Of a stretch of DNA of 64,000 nucleotides, positions 10,727 to 18,001 are shown in pieces. Each line of letters opens with the position of its first letter. The stretch's first letter is position 1. This stretch comes from Subtercola boreus (GTDB taxonomy: Bacteria; Actinomycetota; Actinomycetes; Actinomycetales; Microbacteriaceae). The stretch spans positions 62,001 to 126,000 of the forward strand of contig NZ_NBXD01000020.1 in NCBI RefSeq assembly GCF_003399645.1, in the 5' to 3' direction. The translations under genes and the position numbers were made by a program. Under the pieces are notes generated by a model. The model was not told the origin of the DNA. It saw only the letters and a list, made by a program, of their open reading frames with translations, and did no database searches.

Positions 10727-12264
10727 ACCTGAGCGACATGCGCACGTACGCGAACGACGAGATCGTCGACGTGGTCGTGGTCGGCACCGGCGCGGGCGGC
10801 GCGCCCCTTCTGGCGCGGCTCGCCGAGCGGGGCCTGAAGGTCATCGCCCTCGAGGCGGGGCCCAACCTCGACCCCGACGACTTCACCAACGACGAGGTCG
10901 AAGCTCCGCGCATCAACTGGATGTCGGAGCGGCTGAGCGGCGGTGAGGCGCCGACCGCCTTCGGCCCGAACAACAGCGGCTGGGGTGTCGGTGGCGGCAC
11001 ACTGCACTGGGGGGCCTTCACGCCCCGCCCCGACATCCGGGACCTGCGGCTGCAGAGCGAGACAGGGGTCGGTGCGGACTGGCCGATCGACCACGCCGAA
11101 CTGATCCGCTACATCGTCGACGTCGAGCGAACGATCGGAGTCTCAGGACCGAGCTCCTACCCGTGGGACACGGAACGCGAGTACCTCGAGCCGCCCGTCG
11201 ACCGCAATGCGCCGGCCGATCTGATGGCTCTCGGATGTTCGCGCCTGGGAATCCGGGCCACCGACGCGCCGGCGGCCATCCTGAGCCGGTCGCGCGACCA
11301 GGCGCACCACGGCCGGCGGCTCGCCAGCCAGAACCTCGGCAGCATCCACCAGGGTGAGCGTTACGGCACCAAGGCGACCACGGCCCTCACGTATCTGCCT
11401 GCGGCAGTTGCCGCCGGAGCGGAGATCCGGGCCGATGCGATGGTGCACGGCATCGAGCGAGACGAACTCGGCCGGGTCACGGGTGTGGTGTACCGGCAGA
11501 ACGGTATCGAGAAGCGCCAGCGCTGCGCGACGCTCGTGCTCGCGGGCGGCGGCATCGAAACGCCCCGGCTGCTGCTGAACACCGGCATCGGCAACTCGAG
11601 CGGGCTCGTCGGGCGGAACTTCCTCGCCCACGGCGCCGTGCAGGTGTGGGGGCGATTCGACGAGCAGATCCGCGGCTACCGCGGGTACCCCTCAGCTCTC
11701 ATCAGCGAAGACTTCGTGCGCCCCGAGGGCGTCACGTTCGCCGGCGGGTACCTCCTGCAGAGCCTCGGCGTCATGCCGCTCACCTACGCGACGACGCTTG
11801 TGCGTGGCGGCGGGCTCTGGGGCTCCGAGCTGCTCGACGCGCTGGATTCGTACCGGCACATGGCCGGCATCGGTATCAACGGGGAGTGCCTGCCCGCCGA
11901 GGGCAACCGACTCGTTCTCTCCGACGAGACGGATGAATGGGGCGTGCCGCGTGCGGTCGTCACCTTCACGCCCGGGCCGAACGAACAGGCGATCGATGAG
12001 CATGCGACTGCAACGATGACCCGGATCCTCGAGGCGGCGGGGGCCCGGGACACGCAGGTGTTCGCCCGTACCGCCCACACGCTCGGAACGTGCCGCATGA
12101 GCGATGACCCCGCCGCGGGCGTCGTCGACGGCGACGGTCGCAGTCACGACGTACCGAACCTCTGGATCTGTGACAACTCGACGTTCCCGAGCGCGCTCAC
12201 CGCGAACCCGGGGCTCGCACAGATGGCGCTGTCGCTCCGCACAGCAGACCGGATGCTGCGCTGA
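10723..12264 (+). CDS. GMC family oxidoreductase (large flavin subunit)
   Basis: FAD-dependent glucose-methanol-choline oxidoreductase of 513 residues. FAD-binding VVVVGTGAGGAPLLARL near residues 17-35, GGTLHWGAF near 91-99, GGGIETPRLLLN, and the C-terminal catalytic region RTAHTLGTCRM with DNSTFPSALTANPGL. It resembles the large subunit of gluconate/2-ketogluconate dehydrogenases more than choline or alcohol oxidases. No Tat or Sec signal is visible, unlike periplasmic enzymes. Around residues 199-216 (ASQNLGSIHQGERYG) the cysteines that I recall in many relatives are replaced. Last gene of the operon. Confidence 0.88.
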   Translation: MNLSDMRTYANDEIVDVVVVGTGAGGAPLLARLAERGLKVIALEAGPNLDPDDFTNDEVEAPRINWMSERLSGGEAPTAFGPNNSGWGVGGGTLHWGAFTPRPDIRDLRLQSETGVGADWPIDHAELIRYIVDVERTIGVSGPSSYPWDTEREYLEPPVDRNAPADLMALGCSRLGIRATDAPAAILSRSRDQAHHGRRLASQNLGSIHQGERYGTKATTALTYLPAAVAAGAEIRADAMVHGIERDELGRVTGVVYRQNGIEKRQRCATLVLAGGGIETPRLLLNTGIGNSSGLVGRNFLAHGAVQVWGRFDEQIRGYRGYPSALISEDFVRPEGVTFAGGYLLQSLGVMPLTYATTLVRGGGLWGSELLDALDSYRHMAGIGINGECLPAEGNRLVLSDETDEWGVPRAVVTFTPGPNEQAIDEHATATMTRILEAAGARDTQVFARTAHTLGTCRMSDDPAAGVVDGDGRSHDVPNLWICDNSTFPSALTANPGLAQMALSLRTADRMLR

Positions 12265-12316
12265 CGCGCCCGGCCTCGGGTGTCGGCGGAATCAGTCGCC
12301 GAGGGTATCGGCGGGG

Positions 12317-12499
12317 TCAGTCGCCGATCTTGTCGTCGGCCGCATCGCGAGCGCCGTCGATCTTGTCGTCGAACTTTCCGCCGGTTGCAGAATCGGCCGC
12401 GTCGCTCGCCCTGTCGAGAGCACCGTCGCTCACCTGCTCGCCCTTGTCGCTGCTCGCGAACTCCTTCGCCTTGTCGCCCAAGCCGCCCAGATCAACCAT
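12317..12499 (-). CDS. small antitoxin-like protein (MT0933 family)
   Basis: Acidic, Asp/Ala/Lys-rich protein of 60 residues (starts MVDLGGLGDKAKEFA, ends DDKIDGARDAADDKIGD) matching the pattern of the MT0933/Rv0909-type family labelled antitoxin. It is predicted to be helical or disordered. No toxin gene is adjacent: the flanking genes are the GMC oxidoreductase and a membrane protein. Members are common in Actinobacteria as solitary genes, so the antitoxin label is uncertain. Confidence 0.7.
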   Translation of the reverse strand: MVDLGGLGDKAKEFASSDKGEQVSDGALDRASDAADSATGGKFDDKIDGARDAADDKIGD

Positions 12500-12625
12500 G
12501 AGAACACCAATCGTTTCGTGTGTTGCGCTGCCACCGGTACGGTGACATCGACAACCCTCCCCCCTTCGAGACAGCGCCGATAGGGGTTGCGCAGAACGCC
12601 GATACCCTCGGCTCGATGGGTGGGG

Positions 12626-12638
12626 TAGCGTCGAGCGC
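12626..12638 (+). promoter_or_regulatory. -10 element for the small membrane protein
   Basis: TAGCGT at 12626-12631, 7 nt before the GTG at 12639. Confidence 0.55.
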
Positions 12639-12998
12639 GTGGCCGGTAAGGATGTTGCCCCGAAGGAGTATTCGGGCTGGGTGTTCGTCGTCATCGGCGC
12701 GGTGATTCTGCTCGTGGGCGTGCTGGTCATCGGCGGCCTGGCACTCGCTCACCTCGACTTTCCCGGAGGTCGAGGCGGAGTCACCCTGCTCACCACCGTC
12801 CCCGTGGGGATCATGGTCATCGTGTTCGGGCTGGTCTTCGTCATCCGGGGTAAGCCGGTGACCGATGACGGCGGCGCGCAACGAGCCGACTTCCTCCGGC
12901 GCAACCGCGAGGCACTCCGGCAGCAGAAGGAGCAACGCCAGCGCGAGAAGGATGAGCGGAGGCAGCAGAAGAATGCGCGCAGGTCACCGCAGAACTAG
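12639..12998 (+). CDS. small two-helix membrane protein, function unknown
   Basis: Protein of 119 residues with two hydrophobic segments (about 14-38, WVFVVIGAVILLVGVLVIGGL, and 50-68, TTVPVGIMVIVFGLVFVI), a short loop, and a highly charged Arg/Gln/Lys/Glu-rich C-terminal tail from about residue 80, probably cytoplasmic and helical. No family recognised. The 3' end overlaps the convergent next gene by 15 bp. Confidence 0.7.
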   Translation: MAGKDVAPKEYSGWVFVVIGAVILLVGVLVIGGLALAHLDFPGGRGGVTLLTTVPVGIMVIVFGLVFVIRGKPVTDDGGAQRADFLRRNREALRQQKEQRQREKDERRQQKNARRSPQN

Positions 12999-13454
12999 CG
13001 CGCCCTCCCGCGGCTCACGCGCCCGCGGCGCCTCTGCTGTTCCACGCAGCGCGGCTTCGTGCAGCGCGGCTTCGTGCAACGCGGCGTCGCGCAGCGCGGC
13101 CTCGCGCAGCGCGGCGCGATACGCGAGCAACAGCTCGTGCGCCGGCGGCCGAGGCGGTACTCCACCGGGCCGCTCGTGCATGCGCGACGCCGCCTGGGCG
13201 TGCTGCCACGACGACTGCGCCCGAAAGAAGTCCCACGCCGCCTCCGATGCCGCCCGATGGCTGAGGCACCAGCCGACGAGTTCGCGATCGGCCGACGTTT
13301 CCGCCCAGGTCACGATGCGGTACCACGCCGCCACGGTACCTTTCTGCGCCGGAAAGCGGATCAGCCGGATGATGGCGAAGGGCCTGGGCGAAACGGGGTG
13401 TTGCAGCATCCATTCGACCGGCTGGGCCAGGCGTTCCGGATGCCAGTCGACCAC
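12984..13454 (-). CDS. conserved hypothetical protein with C-terminal Ala-rich heptad-like repeats
   Basis: Protein of 156 residues. The N-terminal 80 residues (VDWHPERLAQPVEWM, FAIIRLIRFP, VAAWYRIVTWAE) look like a compact conserved domain of unknown function found in Microbacteriaceae. The C terminus is low complexity: five tandem 15-bp units at 13046-13120 encode AALRE/AALHE-like pentapeptides, probably a helical tail of variable length. GGGAGG lies ahead of the GTG start. Convergent with, and overlapping, the membrane-protein gene. Confidence 0.7.
   Translation of the reverse strand: MVDWHPERLAQPVEWMLQHPVSPRPFAIIRLIRFPAQKGTVAAWYRIVTWAETSADRELVGWCLSHRAASEAAWDFFRAQSSWQHAQAASRMHERPGGVPPRPPAHELLLAYRAALREAALRDAALHEAALHEAALRGTAEAPRAREPREGALVLR
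13046..13120. repeat. five tandem 15-bp repeats inside the 12984-13454 gene
   Basis: Units at 13046, 13061, 13076, 13091 and 13106, consensus GCAGCGCGGCTTCGT. The first two are identical and the others differ at a few positions. Because the period is a multiple of three, copy-number change keeps the reading frame. Confidence 0.85.
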
Positions 13455-13630
13455 GCGCCCTCCCCCACCGCTCGCGCGCCCCTGGCCGGCACACGATCGA
13501 CGCTAGAGGCACCCTCCGACACCCCCGCACTGGACAGCGCGGCCGCTCGGGGATCATCATCGAACGTGGACACCGATGAACTCGCCTGGCACCTCATCGC
13601 CCGCGCGAAACTGAGCCCGCGGGACGAGGC

Positions 13631-13837
13631 CTAGGAGGGGTCGATGCTGATAGAACTCGACTTCGTGACGCTGATCTGCTTCGGTGCCTCGGCCTCGTAG
13701 TCTTCGGTCGTCGAGATCGTCACGAGCCCACCGTCGTTGGCGATGGCGTCGTCGATGTCTTTCTGCACCCGATCGAGGTCGTCGGTGACGGTGTAGGTCT
13801 TGTCGTCGAGGGTGAGGGTGAACGTGGTGGTTGCCAT
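13631..13837 (-). CDS. small hypothetical protein
   Basis: Protein of 68 residues beginning MATTTFTLTLDDKTYTVTDDL and ending SSSISIDPS, acidic and Thr-rich, predicted beta-alpha-beta with no signal or membrane helix. No function recognised. The start is set by a TAGCGT hexamer 7 nt upstream. Thirteen bases separate it from the ABC-F gene on the same strand, so read-through from that gene is possible. Confidence 0.65.
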   Translation of the reverse strand: MATTTFTLTLDDKTYTVTDDLDRVQKDIDDAIANDGGLVTISTTEDYEAEAPKQISVTKSSSISIDPS

Positions 13838-13850
13838 GGGTTCCACGCTA
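13838..13850 (-). promoter_or_regulatory. -10 element for the 68-residue protein
   Basis: Minus-strand TAGCGT (complement of 13845-13850), 7 nt before the ATG at 13837. It overlaps the edge of the ABC-F stop codon region. Confidence 0.5.
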
Positions 13851-15482
13851 CTACGCGACCCGCAGCTCGAGCTCCCCCGGGCGGCCCGCTTCGGCGCCGA
13901 ACACCAGGTACCGGTTGGCGATCTTCTCGGTGAAGAAACGGTCGTGGCTGACCACGACCACGGCGCCGGGAAAGTGCTGCAGCGCCCGCTCCATCACCTG
14001 CGTGCTCGCCAGGTCGAGGTGGTTCGTGGGCTCGTCGAGAAGCAGAACGGATGCGCCCGAGAGCAGGCACTGCGCCATGGCGACGCGAGCCCGCTGTCCG
14101 CCCGAGAGGTTGCCGATGCGCTGCTTCAGATCGGCTTCGCTGAACTGGAACATCGCGAGAAAACGGCCGACCGACTTGCGTGTCGCGGTGAGGGCGAGGC
14201 TGTCGGGCAGCGCGTTGACCGCGTGGGTGACCGTGTCGGAGTCATCGAGCTCGTCGAGCATCCTGTTGTAGGAGACGACACCGACGCCCTTGGGCCAGTC
14301 GACCGAGCCCTCATCCTGCTTCTCGTCGCCGATCAGCACCCGCAACAGGGTGCTCTTTCCGCTGCCGTTCGCGCCGAGCACGGCGATGCGGTTGCCCCTG
14401 CGGATCTCGAGGGTCACCCCCTCGAACAGCAGCTTGTCGCCGTAGGCCTTGCCGAGCTGGTCGATGCGGCACAGCACGTCTTTCGTGTGCAGCCCGCCGT
14501 AGATCTCGGTGATGATCTGGTCGACAGGCCGGGGTGCGCGTTGCTTCTTGATGCTCGCGAGCTGCTTGCCGAGGTTCTTGCCGGTCGCAGTGTTGTTCTG
14601 CTTCGACGCCTTCAGCGCCTCGCGCCGGTCGGAGATGCCCTCCGACTCGAACGCCAGCAGCTCTGACTCGTGCACGAACTGCTGCTCCAACGTCTTCAGC
14701 CGGAACTGCTTCTGCACCACGTATTCGTCGAAGTTCCCCGGGTATTCGTGCAGGTGGAAGTTCTCGACCTCGACGATGCGCGTGACCACGGAGTCGAGGA
14801 ACGTCCGGTCGTGCGACACGATGATCGCAGCGCCGGTGAAGTCGCGGAACCAGCTCTCGAGCCACTCCACCCCGGCCACGTCGAGGAAGTTCGTCGGCTC
14901 GTCGAGCAGCAGCACGTCGGGCGCCTCGAGCACGATCTTCGCGAGCGCGGCGCGGTTGCGCCAGCCGCCGGAGAGGTCGTCGATCGGGCTCGTGCGGTGC
15001 GCCTCGTCGAAGCCCAGCGTCGTGAGGGCGCGGTCGATGCGGCGCTGGTAGTCCCAGCCGCCCTTGTGCTCCATCTGCTCGAAGAGCTCGGCCTGGCGGG
15101 TGATGAGGCGATCGAGCTCCGTCGCGTCATCCGCTGTGCTTCCGGCCGCGGCGATCGCTACGGCCGCGTCGATGCTCGCCAACTCGTCTTCGATCGCGTG
15201 GATGTCGCCGAAGAGGCCCTCGAGCACCTCGGTGATGGTCGCTGTGCCATCCAGTTCGGAGAACTGCGAGAAGTACCCCAGCCTGACGCCCGGTTCGAGA
15301 GCGACGGTGCCGGCATCCGGAGCCACCTGCTCGAGGGCGAGCTTCAGCATCGTCGACTTGCCCGAGCCGTTGCGCCCGATCAACCCCACCCGGTCGCGCG
15401 CCTCCAGCCGGAAGAAGACCTCACAAAGAACCGGTGAGCTCTCGAAGCTGACAGTGACGTCGTTCATGCGGATGAGGCTCAA
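13851..15482 (-). CDS. ABC-F family ATP-binding protein
   Basis: Soluble tandem-ABC ATPase of 543 residues, of the ribosome-associated ABC-F class (translation factor or antibiotic resistance type). Two nucleotide domains: Walker A GLIGRNGSGKST near residue 35 and GANGSGKSTLLR near 375; signatures LSGGWRNRAALAK and LSGGQRARVAMAQ; Walker B LLLDEPTNFLD and LLLDEPTNHLD. The inter-domain linker is charged, as in ribosome-binding members. No membrane segments. Start TTG at 15482 gives the common MSLIRMNDV opening; ATG at 15467 is the alternative. Whether it protects against an antibiotic or is a housekeeping factor cannot be told. Confidence 0.92.
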   Translation of the reverse strand: MSLIRMNDVTVSFESSPVLCEVFFRLEARDRVGLIGRNGSGKSTMLKLALEQVAPDAGTVALEPGVRLGYFSQFSELDGTATITEVLEGLFGDIHAIEDELASIDAAVAIAAAGSTADDATELDRLITRQAELFEQMEHKGGWDYQRRIDRALTTLGFDEAHRTSPIDDLSGGWRNRAALAKIVLEAPDVLLLDEPTNFLDVAGVEWLESWFRDFTGAAIIVSHDRTFLDSVVTRIVEVENFHLHEYPGNFDEYVVQKQFRLKTLEQQFVHESELLAFESEGISDRREALKASKQNNTATGKNLGKQLASIKKQRAPRPVDQIITEIYGGLHTKDVLCRIDQLGKAYGDKLLFEGVTLEIRRGNRIAVLGANGSGKSTLLRVLIGDEKQDEGSVDWPKGVGVVSYNRMLDELDDSDTVTHAVNALPDSLALTATRKSVGRFLAMFQFSEADLKQRIGNLSGGQRARVAMAQCLLSGASVLLLDEPTNHLDLASTQVMERALQHFPGAVVVVSHDRFFTEKIANRYLVFGAEAGRPGELELRVA

Positions 15483-15576
15483 TCGGTGCCGTTTCTCTGG
15501 GTCGAGCGGGATGGTGCGGGGGCCATTGCGGCCACCCTCTCGAGTTTACGGGGCCGCCATGACCCACCCCGCTGAT

Positions 15577-15619
15577 TGACTTTTGTTTGGTAGCTGACGA
15601 TAATCGAAAGGTACCAAAC
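15577..15619 (+). promoter_or_regulatory. sigma-70-type promoter with candidate MarR operator
   Basis: TTGACT at 15577-15582 and GATAAT at 15600-15605 with an exact 17-bp spacer. Inverted arms TTTGGTA (15587-15593) and TACCAAA (15613-15619) bracket the -10, one in the spacer and one at the expected transcription start. This arrangement would let a bound dimer block RNA polymerase. The downstream MarR gene is the obvious candidate regulator. Confidence 0.75.
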
Positions 15620-15642
15620 GAATTCAGAGAAGGAAGCACCAC

Positions 15643-16398
15643 ATGTCGACAGAACGAATCGCCCTCGTCACCGGAGCCAACCAGGGCGTGGGAAAGCAGG
15701 TCGCGAAAGAGCTCGCCGAGAGCGGCGTCACCGTGCTTCTCGGCTCCCGCGACCTCGCCCGCGGTGAGACAGCCGCGGCAGAACTCGGCCACGGGATCGT
15801 GGCCCTCCAGCTCGATGTGACCGACGCAGCATCCATCGCCGCTGCGGCGACCTCGATCGGGGAACGTTTCGGGCACCTCGACCTGCTCGTCAACAACGCG
15901 GGCATCTCGAACGTCGGGGGCGGCACCCAGACCCCCGAAGAGAACGCCGGGCGATCGAAGGCGAGCACGGCGTCGCTCGACGAAATCCGGGCCGTGTGGG
16001 AGGTCAATGTCTTCGGCGCCCTGGCCGTCTACCAGGCCATGCTGCCGCTGCTTCGCCTCTCCTCCGACGCGCGCATCGTCAACGTGTCGAGCGGAGTCGG
16101 GTCGCTCGCCTCCAACGCCGACCCCAGCTTTGCCTACCGAGCGATCTACGGTCCCGTCTACCCCGCATCGAAGGCCGCCATGAACGCGATGGCGCTGGCG
16201 ATGATGGTCGAGCTGGAAGGCACCGGCATCAAGGTCAACCTGGTGTCGCCCGGCTTCACGAGTACCGCGCTCAACAATTTCGCGGGCACCGAGTCGGTCG
16301 AGGACGGCTCGCGTGAGGTCGTCCGTGTCGCACTCCTCGGCCCCGACGGACCCACCGACACGTTCACACGCTGGGAGAACGCCACGATTCCGTGGTAA
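15643..16398 (+). CDS. SDR family NAD(P)-dependent oxidoreductase
   Basis: Short-chain dehydrogenase of 251 residues: ALVTGANQGVGKQVA, LDLLVNNAGISNVGG, VNVSSGVGSL and the YPASKAAMNAM catalytic Tyr/Lys motif, with the closing SPGFTSTALNNFAG. AGAAGGAAG lies ahead of the ATG. Cotranscribed with the MarR gene 9 bp downstream under the promoter at 15577. The pairing suggests an aldehyde, quinone or xenobiotic reductase induced by its substrate. Confidence 0.9.
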   Translation: MSTERIALVTGANQGVGKQVAKELAESGVTVLLGSRDLARGETAAAELGHGIVALQLDVTDAASIAAAATSIGERFGHLDLLVNNAGISNVGGGTQTPEENAGRSKASTASLDEIRAVWEVNVFGALAVYQAMLPLLRLSSDARIVNVSSGVGSLASNADPSFAYRAIYGPVYPASKAAMNAMALAMMVELEGTGIKVNLVSPGFTSTALNNFAGTESVEDGSREVVRVALLGPDGPTDTFTRWENATIPW

Positions 16399-16407
16399 CC
16401 ATGACGG

Positions 16408-16884
16408 GTGCCTGACGAATCGCGTGACCACCACGACTCTGTCGGGGCGTGGGCGAAACAGTACTACTTCGCATCCCGCGCCCTGATGGAGGCGACCCTG
16501 CGCGAGCACGACCTCGGACCCACGCAGTGGTACGTGCTGCACACGCTGTTCACCAACGGTCCGACCATGCAGCGCGACCTCAGCCAGTCGCTGAAGATCG
16601 AGCGGGCGACGCTGAGCGGTGTCGTCCAGACCCTGGTGCGCAAGGGCCTGGTCGCGCAGGTCGCCGACTCCGCCGACCAGCGCCAGCGCATCCTGAGCAT
16701 CACGGATGCGGGGCGGTCCCTCTGGGAGCGCCTGCCCGACCCCACAGAGATCGCACTCGCCGTCTCGTTCGAGGGCGCCGATGAGGCCGACCTCGCGGTC
16801 GCTCGCCGCGTGCTGCAGACGGCGACCGAGCGGCTCACCGCGCACCTTGCGGGTGGGGCCGCCGCTGCCGCCGCTTCCAGCTAG
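16408..16884 (+). CDS. MarR family transcriptional regulator
   Basis: Winged-helix repressor of 158 residues. The wHTH core is visible as MQRDLSQSLKIERATLSGVVQTLVRKGLV, followed by the wing DSADQRQRILSITDAG. N- and C-terminal helices would dimerise. Located 9 bp after the SDR in the same operon and likely autoregulatory through the TTTGGTA/TACCAAA inverted repeat. Confidence 0.9.
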   Translation: MPDESRDHHDSVGAWAKQYYFASRALMEATLREHDLGPTQWYVLHTLFTNGPTMQRDLSQSLKIERATLSGVVQTLVRKGLVAQVADSADQRQRILSITDAGRSLWERLPDPTEIALAVSFEGADEADLAVARRVLQTATERLTAHLAGGAAAAAASS

Positions 16885-16907
16885 CGGACCCGCTGCAATT
16901 CCGCGGC

Positions 16908-17372
16908 TCAGTGCACGCCCTTGATGACGAAGTAGGAACCACGGATGACCCCCGCGAGCTTCGACTTCTGGCGGGCGAACTTGAAGCGGCCCTCGAGCTC
17001 GTCCGGCACATCCATCCCCTCCGCCAGCTTGAACCCGACCGCCCGCTTGCCGCCGTCTTCGAGCGCGTACATCACGTTGATCGAGAGCCCGGACTCGTAG
17101 AAGACGTACGTCATCCGCAGCCCTTCGACGACGAAGTCGCTGACCTCGAGCGGAGGCGAAGCGATGACGAGCTCGCGCTCCAGGCTCAGGATGTCGGCCA
17201 CCCTCTTCACGAGTTCGGGCGCCTCGTCGGCGGGTAGGGTCACGAACGAGTGGTCGTACTTGTTGCTGAAGTACCGCGCCTCGTTGGCGCGCAGCCCCGC
17301 CAGCGTCTCGGCGAACGGCGATGACTCCAGACCGGCCGTCGAGACGTGGGTGAAGTCGACGGTGTGCGGCAT
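16908..17372 (-). CDS. conserved hypothetical protein
   Basis: Protein of 154 residues, starting MPHTVDFTHVSTAGLESSPF and ending RGSYFVIKGVH, with no signal peptide or membrane helix and a mixed alpha/beta composition. No motif or family recognised. A strong AAGGAGGAG site precedes the ATG, so it should be well translated. Convergent with the MarR gene; 23 bp separate the stops. Confidence 0.75.
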   Translation of the reverse strand: MPHTVDFTHVSTAGLESSPFAETLAGLRANEARYFSNKYDHSFVTLPADEAPELVKRVADILSLERELVIASPPLEVSDFVVEGLRMTYVFYESGLSINVMYALEDGGKRAVGFKLAEGMDVPDELEGRFKFARQKSKLAGVIRGSYFVIKGVH

Positions 17373-17429
17373 GGGCGCTCCTCCTTCGGTGTTCTCCCAC
17401 CAAAATAGCGCCGAACAGCCCTGCCGTCT

Positions 17430-17903
17430 CTAGTCGTCGAGACGACGGAGTTGAGTACCCGTGATCAGGAAGATGGCACCGAGGCCGACGGCGAAGGCAC
17501 TCACGCCGTACGCGAGCACCGAGGTCATGAGCGAAGTGCGAAGCGCAGCCCCCGTCGAGAGAGCCGCGCTCTGCTTGCGCAGCGCGGCCGCCTCCTCACT
17601 GCCCCCGTCGACACCGCGCAGGGCTTCGCTGATGTCGGCGAACGTGCGGCCGCCCGATCCCCGTTCGGCGTTGCTCTTGATGATGAGCGCTTCGGCGTAG
17701 GCCGAGACCGGGCCCTGCACGCGCTTACCCGGGAGAAGGGTGGCGTTGCCGGGCACCGTGATGTTCTCATCGCGCAGCTGTTTCGTCACGGTGAACCAGG
17801 CACCCGCCCCGGCGGCCACGAACAGTGAACCCGAGGCGACGGCCACGCCTCCGACGCGGCGAAGGGCTGGGGCGAGGCCTGTGGCGGCGGGCAACGATGA
17901 CAT
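17430..17903 (-). CDS. actinobacterial membrane protein (often labelled LigA-like)
   Basis: Protein of 157 residues with an N-terminal helix (GGVAVASGSLFVAAGAGAWFTV), an extracytoplasmic segment containing ENITVPGNATLLPGKRVQGPVSAYA, and a C-terminal helix (LMTSVLAYGVSAFAVGLGAIFLI). This pattern recurs in actinobacterial proteins often annotated aromatic ring-opening dioxygenase LigA, but nothing in the sequence supports dioxygenase activity. ATG at 17903 has AAAGGA 6 nt upstream; the earlier in-frame ATG overlaps that site. Confidence 0.8.
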   Translation of the reverse strand: MSSLPAATGLAPALRRVGGVAVASGSLFVAAGAGAWFTVTKQLRDENITVPGNATLLPGKRVQGPVSAYAEALIIKSNAERGSGGRTFADISEALRGVDGGSEEAAALRKQSAALSTGAALRTSLMTSVLAYGVSAFAVGLGAIFLITGTQLRRLDD

Positions 17904-18001
17904 CGGTGGTCCTTTCATGAGGCAGAACGCCCGGGAATCAAGCCGGCGGGCACCTCCGACTCTAGGCCGAACTCGACCCGCGTGAAGCACAGCGGGTGCC
18001 T

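Noticed and set aside
13566-13634. 22-residue frame beginning VDTDELAWHLIARAKLSPRDEA
   Set aside because: The composition looks protein-like, but there is no ribosome binding site or TANNNT element, and it is too short to support without conservation data.
15421-17403. 660-codon minus-strand frame covering the SDR and MarR genes
   Set aside because: It is antisense to two well-supported genes, overlaps the real 16908-17372 gene in another frame, and has shadow-like composition.
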